A stretch of DNA of 64,000 bases, from assembly GCF_000379905.1 (NCBI RefSeq), contig NZ_KB904057.1, forward strand, positions 62,001 through 126,000, read 5' to 3'. How positions within the stretch are numbered: the first letter of the stretch is position 1; each line of letters opens with the position of its first letter. Of the stretch, positions 59,532 to 64,000 are shown piece by piece. Below the pieces are notes generated by a model, which made no database searches, was not told where the DNA came from, and saw only the letters and a program-made list of their open reading frames with translations. The stretch is from Rodentibacter pneumotropicus DSM 21403 (lineage in GTDB: Bacteria; Pseudomonadota; Gammaproteobacteria; Enterobacterales; Pasteurellaceae). Position numbers and translations under genes: made by a program.

Positions 59532-60180
59532 ATTTTGCTCTCCGTGCACGCTGTTCTAAATAACGAATAAAAATTGAGATAGGTAGCAAAATGATTAAAT
59601 AAAACACCACTAATAAAAATAAGGCTTCGTTGGTTTTATAATCCATCCCGATAATTTCTTTTGCCATAAACATCAGCTCTACCACCGCAACAGCACTAAT
59701 AACAGAGGTTTCTTTCATTAAAAATAGACAGTTCGCCCCAATCGCCGGTATGGAAATCGCCAATGCCTGTGGAAAAATGACGTAACGAAAGGCTTGAAAA
59801 GGGGTTAAACCGATACTGATCGCAGACTCAATCTGACCTTTGGAAACGGCTTCTAAACCACCACGAATTGCTTCTGCCATATAGCTTCCGCCCAAAAAGG
59901 CTAAGCCGATTACACCGCACATAAAACCGTCTAATTTGATGCCGACTTTTGAAAGTCCGAAATAAAGGAAGAAAACTTGAATTAATAATGGAGTATTGCG
60001 AGAAAGCTCAATATAGCTTTTTACCAACCAATTTAATGCTTTCAGGTTATAAGTAGTGATGACGGCGCAAATCGTACCAATAATAAACGAGAATAAAATT
60101 CCCCAAAACGAGAGGGCAAGCGTCATCAATGTTGCATCAACAAAGCGCGGTAACACGCTGATAATATAATCCCAATTCAT
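59521..60180 (-). CDS. Amino-acid ABC transporter permease (first)
   Basis: 219 aa, HisMQ-type permease with the loop [25 protein letters not shown]. First gene of the operon permease-permease-ATPase-binding protein. AzlCD follows the operon on the same strand past the terminator at 57211-57235. Confidence 0.92.
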   Translation of the reverse strand: MNWDYIISVLPRFVDATLMTLALSFWGILFSFIIGTICAVITTYNLKALNWLVKSYIELSRNTPLLIQVFFLYFGLSKVGIKLDGFMCGVIGLAFLGGSYMAEAIRGGLEAVSKGQIESAISIGLTPFQAFRYVIFPQALAISIPAIGANCLFLMKETSVISAVAVVELMFMAKEIIGMDYKTNEALFLLVVFYLIILLPISIFIRYLEQRARRAKYGI

Positions 60181-60420
60181 CTATTTTTTCATCACGTAAT
60201 CGTTTTCGTTACCATATGGTAGAAAAGAATTTTCTCATCAGGAAAGAATTGAAACGAATTAATTATAATGAAATGGAATAATGACTACTTAATTCTGAGA
60301 TTGAGAAATGTTTTACCCCAAATTAGGTGAAGCAAGAAAATTGTCATAATTTCCTTTACAAAGCGTGGTTAATTTTGGCATTATTTTTTCATAGTTGCAA
60401 AAATGATGATGAGACTTAAA
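60181..60420. other. Intergenic stretch without a supported gene
   Basis: AT-rich DNA upstream of the amino-acid importer. It should hold the importer's minus-strand promoter, but no hexamer pair stood out. No USS or repeat is seen here. Confidence 0.5.
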
Positions 60421-60423
60421 ATC

Positions 60424-60489
60424 AAAGCACGAGACTTTGGCGAACACCGATATAACTCAATACCGATATAGCCCTAAGGGTCGTGTTTT
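60424..60489 (+). terminator. Branched hairpin with terminator-like tail and direct repeats
   Basis: AAAGCACGA (60424-60432) can pair with TCGTGTTTT (60481-60489, one G-U), followed by more T-rich sequence. Inside lie two copies of ACCGATATA (60446-60454 and 60462-60470, 16-bp period) and the palindrome CCCTAAGGG (60472-60480). Confidence 0.5.
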
Positions 60490-60526
60490 TCTGTTTCTTA
60501 TATATGCGTTCCTAGAAAATTTCGAA

Positions 60527-60579
60527 GGTTTTCCGGTCCGTTACATGTTACCGCCTAAAGTATGGAAACCGCAGCGGTA
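60527..60579 (+). promoter_or_regulatory. Leader with interleaved complementary arms (pseudoknot-like)
   Basis: GGTTTTCC (60527-60534) is complementary, with one extra T, to GGAAACC (60564-60570). TACCGC (60549-60554) is complementary to GCGGTA (60574-60579). The arms alternate A-B-A'-B', so they form either a pseudoknot or two competing hairpins. They lie 33 nt before the first small ORF. Confidence 0.5.
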
Positions 60580-60611
60580 GTCTTAATAATTTAATTTTGA
60601 GGCTATTAGCG

Positions 60612-60794
60612 ATGAACTATCTATTCTGTGGCATTTCATATCAAACTTCCAATAAACCTTATCTTCACTTACATATTGTGGCGGATAATGTTCCCCAAAC
60701 ATGGAATTATAGGTTAATTCCAATAAGACGAATCAGCTCAAAATATTACTCTATTACCTCTATTTCCAACCGTACGGAGGTGGTTTATGCCTAA
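60612..60794 (+). CDS. Small hypothetical protein, first of a coupled pair
   Basis: 60 aa (MNYLFCGISYQTSNKPYLHL to NRTEVVYA). I recognise no family. Its 3' end contains the strong ribosome site (CGGAGGTGG) of the next ORF and overlaps it by 8 nt, which suggests it is translated and coupled. The frame could start at 60597. The layout of a structured leader followed by small coupled ORFs recalls phage-satellite early regions, but that is loose analogy. Confidence 0.45.
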   Translation: MNYLFCGISYQTSNKPYLHLHIVADNVPQTWNYRLIPIRRISSKYYSITSISNRTEVVYA

Positions 60795-61113
60795 AATCCC
60801 AACCCATTGCGCTTTATCAATGGAAAATACAAGTAAAGTTCACACCGCAATTCGAAAAGCTAAAGCCATTTTGACTCTTATTCAAAACGATGGCGTGAAT
60901 AATGACGAATTAGAAGGATTTTTTAGTAGTGAAAAAGTAATTAGGGAGGCATTAAGAGTTGTGAAGGATCTCCTTGAACAAGCCGAACAATCATCAAAAG
61001 TTGATTTCTATTTCGTGAAAGAAGGAAAAATATTAGCTGATGTAACGAGGGAAGAAGGTTTATCTACAAAGTTACGTGATAGAAATATTAAAAGGCTGCT
61101 TGAAAATAATTGA
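60787..61113 (+). CDS. Hypothetical protein
   Basis: 108 aa, mostly helical by composition (TAIRKAKAILTLIQNDGV, then VIREALRVVKDLLEQAEQ), with a basic C-terminus (STKLRDRNIKRLLENN). No signal peptide or membrane segment. CGGAGGTGG just upstream of ATG is the best ribosome site in this stretch. I do not recognise it. It may be a remnant of a mobile element. Confidence 0.65.
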   Translation: MPKIPTHCALSMENTSKVHTAIRKAKAILTLIQNDGVNNDELEGFFSSEKVIREALRVVKDLLEQAEQSSKVDFYFVKEGKILADVTREEGLSTKLRDRNIKRLLENN

Positions 61114-61226
61114 GGGGAATATATACATCTCATTTTGCTGAGTATCTTGTGAACCCCAATTTGATTAATTATTCTTATTGCTCTCAACACTTGGAAAGTA
61201 CGAGATCATAGTAAAGAAAACGATGG

Positions 61227-61554
61227 CTAAAAGTGCGGTCGGTTTTGGTTAGGTTTTAATTTAGTAACTGGTGAAAGGCTTTGACTAATTGCTAATCGTT
61301 TTGAATTGAATAAACTGTTTGGCTTTGGTGCGCTATTATCAATTTTAATGAGTAGTTTCATATTTTTGTCTATCGTATAATGTGTTTGAGCAACCATAAG
61401 CGTACTCCAATAATCTAGCTTGGTGTGGCTTTCAGTTGAAAGTGTGCTTATCTTAACATAATCCTTAATATCTGTTGATTCTAACACAACTTGTGTTATC
61501 TGCTTTTTCTTCAAGATTAGGATTTTTCGGATTAAAATCCCAGTTACGTTTCAT
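61227..61554 (-). pseudogene. Unknown ORF split by a frameshift
   Basis: A gene with AGGAGA and ATG at 61554 reads MKRNWDFNPKNPNLEEK, then hits a stop soon after. The sense-looking frame continues in another phase (QITQVVLESTDIKDYVKIST and on, about 90 residues) to a stop at 61227. Removing one A from a run of five (plus-strand TTTTT 61504-61508) joins both parts into one protein of about 108 residues. The last residues (NQNRPHF) are encoded by a USS. Family unknown. Sequencing error is possible. Confidence 0.5.
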
Positions 61555-61581
61555 TTTATTTCTCCTAATTTTAGATATAAA

Positions 61582-61607
61582 AATAGCCCCGCAGAGCGGA
61601 GCTTATT
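61582..61607 (-). terminator. Terminator after pliC-like gene
   Basis: On minus: GCTCCGC / GCGGGGC stem with G-U pair, TCT loop and TATTTTTAT tail, 15-40 nt past the stop at 61623. Confidence 0.75.
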
Positions 61608-61622
61608 TATATGGTTTGGTTT

Positions 61623-61973
61623 CTATTCCGTTACACAGCTAGAAAGGATAGGTTTATTATCTCCCATAAGCGTGGCGGTATTACCTTTTGTAAGAAGCTC
61701 GTAGGTGTAATTTTTATTAATTGCTTTGTAAATTGCCCCTGAAGCACTTTGTTGAATTTGCATCGGAATTAATTCGTTCATCTCGTTCATGATTGCGTAA
61801 GAGCTTTTATCAGTATTAACAAAGACAACATCCAACGTTTTATTATCTTCACAAACATAAACAATTTTAGTTAGTTCATCTGTAGAGCTATCTTTCATAA
61901 TTGTAGCTTGAGACGCTAGCGGTATTAGAGCAGCTGCAGTTAATGCAATTATGTTGGTTTTATTAAGTTTCAT
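61623..61973 (-). CDS. Secreted C-type lysozyme inhibitor (MliC/PliC-like)
   Basis: 116 aa from ATG 61973. The signal peptide (LTAAALIPLASQA) lacks a lipobox cysteine, so the protein should be soluble in the periplasm, PliC-like. The domain has the MliC pattern: VYVCEDNKTLDVVFVN, SSYAIMNEMNELIPMQ, SGAIYKAINKNYTYELLTKGNTATL and a final Cys in LSSCVTE, the two cysteines probably paired. It would protect peptidoglycan from host c-type lysozyme. AGGAG precedes ATG. Confidence 0.8.
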   Translation of the reverse strand: MKLNKTNIIALTAAALIPLASQATIMKDSSTDELTKIVYVCEDNKTLDVVFVNTDKSSYAIMNEMNELIPMQIQQSASGAIYKAINKNYTYELLTKGNTATLMGDNKPILSSCVTE

Positions 61974-62270
61974 ATTTTTAACTCCTAGTCTTGTGTATGA
62001 CACGTACCATTCGACTAGGCTGGTTGTAAAAAAGTTCATTATTTATAAGTTGTTCTTTAATTTTGATAAAAAACTCACTTATAAATATGTGAGATATGCC
62101 TCAAAATTAAAATGTTGAAGATGAAAATCACTTTGCGACTTTTCTCACTACGATGTATCTTTCACCTGAATATGAATTGATTGCATAATAATAGCGGTCA
62201 AAGACGATTTAATGCGAAAAGTTACGATAAGAGAAAGTGCGGAAAAGCCTTGTAAACACTGGATAAAACA
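61974..62270. other. Intergenic stretch between pliC-like gene and tRNA-Val terminator
   Basis: No supported gene. It holds one degenerate uptake-like sequence (AAAGTGCGGAA near 62235) and AT-rich DNA that should carry the pliC-like promoter. Confidence 0.5.
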
Positions 62271-62298
62271 AAGCCCTGCGTTAAGTTCCGCAGGGCTG
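62271..62298 (-). terminator. Terminator of tRNA-Val
   Basis: AGCCCTGCG / CGCAGGGCT stem (62272-62280, 62289-62297) followed on minus by TTTGTTTTAT. Confidence 0.85.
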
Positions 62299-62311
62299 TG
62301 ATAGGGATATA

Positions 62312-62388
62312 TGGTGCGACTAGCTGGACTCGAACCAGTGACCCCCACCATGTCAAGGTGGTGCTCTAACCAACTGAGCTATAGTCGC
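62312..62388 (-). tRNA. tRNA-Val (GAC)
   Basis: 77-nt cloverleaf on minus: acceptor GCGACTA / TAGTCGC, D-arm AGCTCAGTTGGTTAGAGC, anticodon loop TTGACAT (GAC), T-arm GGTTCGAGTCC, encoded CCA (62312-62314). Confidence 0.97.
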
Positions 62389-62505
62389 GTCGAATGCGGT
62401 GGATGATAAACAGTTTTTTTTATGAAGACAAGTAATTTTCTTTAATGACTATTTTAAATGATAAAAAAATAACCAGAATGGAAGGTTGGGGTCGGGAAGT
62501 CTTTT

Positions 62506-62534
62506 TTGATTTTGGCGTCTTTTAGGCGTATAAT
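62506..62534 (+). promoter_or_regulatory. Promoter of pykA
   Basis: TTGATT (62506-62511), 17-nt spacer, TATAAT (62529-62534). The start would be near 62541, giving a 75-nt leader before pykA. Confidence 0.75.
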
Positions 62535-62615
62535 GCGCGCCGATTTATATCGCTCAAAAAAATATTTGGGTGAGTGGTGTATTTAAAGTTAGCGAAATAT
62601 TTACGGAGTAGAATG

Positions 62616-64000
62616 ATGTCTAGAAGGCTAAGAAGAACGAAGATTGTATGTACTATGGGTCCAGCAACTGATCGCGATAACAATCTTGAAAAAATTATTG
62701 CAGCAGGTGCAAATGTAGTTCGTATGAACTTCTCTCATGGTACCCCTGAAGATCATATTGAACGTGCTGATCGTGTTCGTTCTATTGCGAAAAAACTGGG
62801 TAAAACGGTAGCAATTTTAGGTGACCTGCAAGGTCCTAAAATTCGGGTTTCTACTTTTAAAGATGGAAAAATTTTCTTAAATGTTGGTGACAAATTCATT
62901 CTTGATGCTGAATTACCAAAAGGTGAAGGTAATCAGGAAGCGGTAGGTCTAGATTACAAAACTCTTCCTCAAGATGTTGTTCCCGGTGATATTCTCTTAT
63001 TAGATGATGGTCGTGTTCAATTAAAAGTACTATCAAGCGAAGGTGCGAAAGTGTTCACAGAAGTTACCGTTGGTGGTCCATTATCAAATAATAAAGGGAT
63101 TAACAAATTAGGTGGTGGTTTATCTGCTGATGCATTAACTGAAAAAGACAAAGCAGATATTATTACTGCAGCACGTATCGGTGTTGATTTCTTAGCCGTT
63201 TCTTTCCCTCGTTCAAGTGCAGATTTAAATTATGCGCGTGAACTTGCTAAACAGGCAGGCTTAAATGCGAAAATTGTTGCTAAAGTTGAACGTGCCGAAA
63301 GTGTAGCAAGTGATGAAGCAATGGATGATATTATTTTAGCTTCAGATGTAATTATGGTTGCGCGCGGTGACTTGGGCGTTGAAATCGGTGATCCTGAATT
63401 AGTCGGCGTTCAGAAAAAATTAATTCGTCGCTCACGTCAACTAAATCGTGCAGTAATCACCGCAACACAAATGATGGAATCCATGATTAGTAACCCTATG
63501 CCGACCCGTGCAGAAGTCATGGACGTAGCGAATGCGGTATTAGATGGTACTGATGCGGTAATGCTTTCAGCTGAAACGGCAGCCGGTCAATATCCGTCAG
63601 AAACTGTTGCTGCAATGGCACGTGTTTGTTTAGGGGCGGAAAAAATGCCTAGCATCAACGTATCCCGTCATCGTATGGACAAAGAGTTTGATGATATTGA
63701 AGAAGCTGTTGCGATGTCTGCAATGTATTCTGCAAACCATATGAAAGGTGTCGCAGCAATCATCACTTTAACTCATAGCGGTCGTACTGCGCTATTGATG
63801 TCCCGCATTAGCTCAGGTTTACCGATTTTTGCTTTATCCCGTAATCAAGACACTTTAAACCTTTGTGCATTATATCGTGGTGTTACTCCGGTATTCAGCG
63901 ATGCTGAATCTCGTAGCTCAAATGGCGCACAAACAGCCATTGCTTTATTAAAAGAAAAAGGCTATTTAAACTCTGGCGATTTAGTGTTATTAACTCAAGG
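62616..64000 (+). CDS. pykA: Pyruvate kinase II, 3' end beyond window
   Basis: 461 codons seen of about 480 expected. Type II (AMP-activated) pyruvate kinase by close match to PykA: start [20 protein letters not shown], substrate loops [15 protein letters not shown] and [13 protein letters not shown], and catalytic-site segments [13 protein letters not shown] and [10 protein letters not shown]. It makes pyruvate and ATP from PEP. ATG 62616 gives the family start; the ATG one codon upstream is equally near ACGGAG. The frame is open to the window end. Confidence 0.96.
   Translation, partial: MSRRLRRTKIVCTMGPATDRDNNLEKIIAAGANVVRMNFSHGTPEDHIERADRVRSIAKKLGKTVAILGDLQGPKIRVSTFKDGKIFLNVGDKFILDAELPKGEGNQEAVGLDYKTLPQDVVPGDILLLDDGRVQLKVLSSEGAKVFTEVTVGGPLSNNKGINKLGGGLSADALTEKDKADIITAARIGVDFLAVSFPRSSADLNYARELAKQAGLNAKIVAKVERAESVASDEAMDDIILASDVIMVARGDLGVEIGDPELVGVQKKLIRRSRQLNRAVITATQMMESMISNPMPTRAEVMDVANAVLDGTDAVMLSAETAAGQYPSETVAAMARVCLGAEKMPSINVSRHRMDKEFDDIEEAVAMSAMYSANHMKGVAAIITLTHSGRTALLMSRISSGLPIFALSRNQDTLNLCALYRGVTPVFSDAESRSSNGAQTAIALLKEKGYLNSGDLVLLTQ

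Noticed and set aside
60181..62388. Integrated element with att sites at tRNA-Val
   Set aside because: No integrase gene, and I found no repeat of the tRNA 3' end near 60.2 kb. Kept only as an accessory-looking region.
1..64000. CRISPR array, insertion sequences, rRNA
   Set aside because: No regular repeat-spacer pattern, no transposase reading frame with flanking inverted repeats, and no rRNA sequence were seen. The frequent 9-mer AAGTGCGGT is the uptake signal, not a CRISPR repeat.

Overview
The window reads as a chromosomal segment of a Pasteurellaceae bacterium of the Haemophilus / Aggregatibacter / Pasteurella branch. The main evidence is the dense 9-mer AAGTGCGGT (the 'Hin-type' DNA uptake signal sequence, USS) and its complement. 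It occurs in genes, ahead of start codons, and as inverted pairs serving as terminators. Low GC and H. influenzae-like gene order (pot, zev-uvrB, rpsA-ihfB-lapAB-pyrF-yciH, purU-aroA, hns, dsbC-recJ) agree. The species cannot be fixed from sequence alone. Almost all of the window is core genome. No integrase, transposase or CRISPR array is visible.

Layout. 1-7.9 kb: L-ascorbate utilisation as two divergent arms. ulaAB (fused EIIC-EIIB), ulaC and ulaD are on minus; ulaG, ulaR, ulaE, ulaF and a ybhA-like phosphatase are on plus. A perfect CRP site lies between the arms. 8-11.9 kb: torY-torZ periplasmic S/N-oxide reductase with an FNR box and a NarP-like palindrome. 11.9-15.8 kb: potABCD polyamine importer. 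16.1-16.24 kb: candidate small RNA. 16.3-20.2 kb: letAB (MCE lipid transport). 20.4-26 kb: proQ, prc, an L,D-transpeptidase, mepK and ycbL (peptidoglycan and envelope). 26-31.9 kb: argS, a yecM broken by one stop codon, two lipoproteins, aroA, purU, hns. 32.2-36.4 kb: lysine riboswitch with an NhaC-family transporter, then ilvIH. 36.6-43.9 kb: lysS and prfB (with its programmed frameshift), diverging from dsbC, recJ, a DsbA-like protein, mtnN and cmk. 44-48.7 kb: rpsA, ihfB, lapAB, pyrF, yciH. 48.8-51.4 kb: sirB2-like, a lipoprotein, ettA. 51.5-53.4 kb: an FNR box between a candidate small RNA and zevAB. 53.5-56 kb: tRNA-Asn, a DnaA-box cluster, uvrB. 56-60.2 kb: azlCD and a polar amino-acid ABC importer. 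60.2-62.3 kb: the only accessory-looking stretch (structured leader, small unknown ORFs, a frameshifted ORF, a secreted PliC-like lysozyme inhibitor) next to tRNA-Val. 62.5 kb to end: pykA, cut by the window edge.

The most interesting items lie between genes. They are a probable FNR-activated small RNA at about 51.5-51.6 kb, whose promoter geometry nearly matches the torY FNR promoter, and a second small-RNA candidate at 16.15-16.24 kb with a near-consensus promoter and two copies of an anti-Shine-Dalgarno-like motif. Others are a structured leader with interleaved complementary arms at 60.4-60.6 kb, a 20-bp perfect inverted repeat ahead of ihfB, and the nonsense-interrupted yecM. These are inferences from sequence and need expression data or homology searches.
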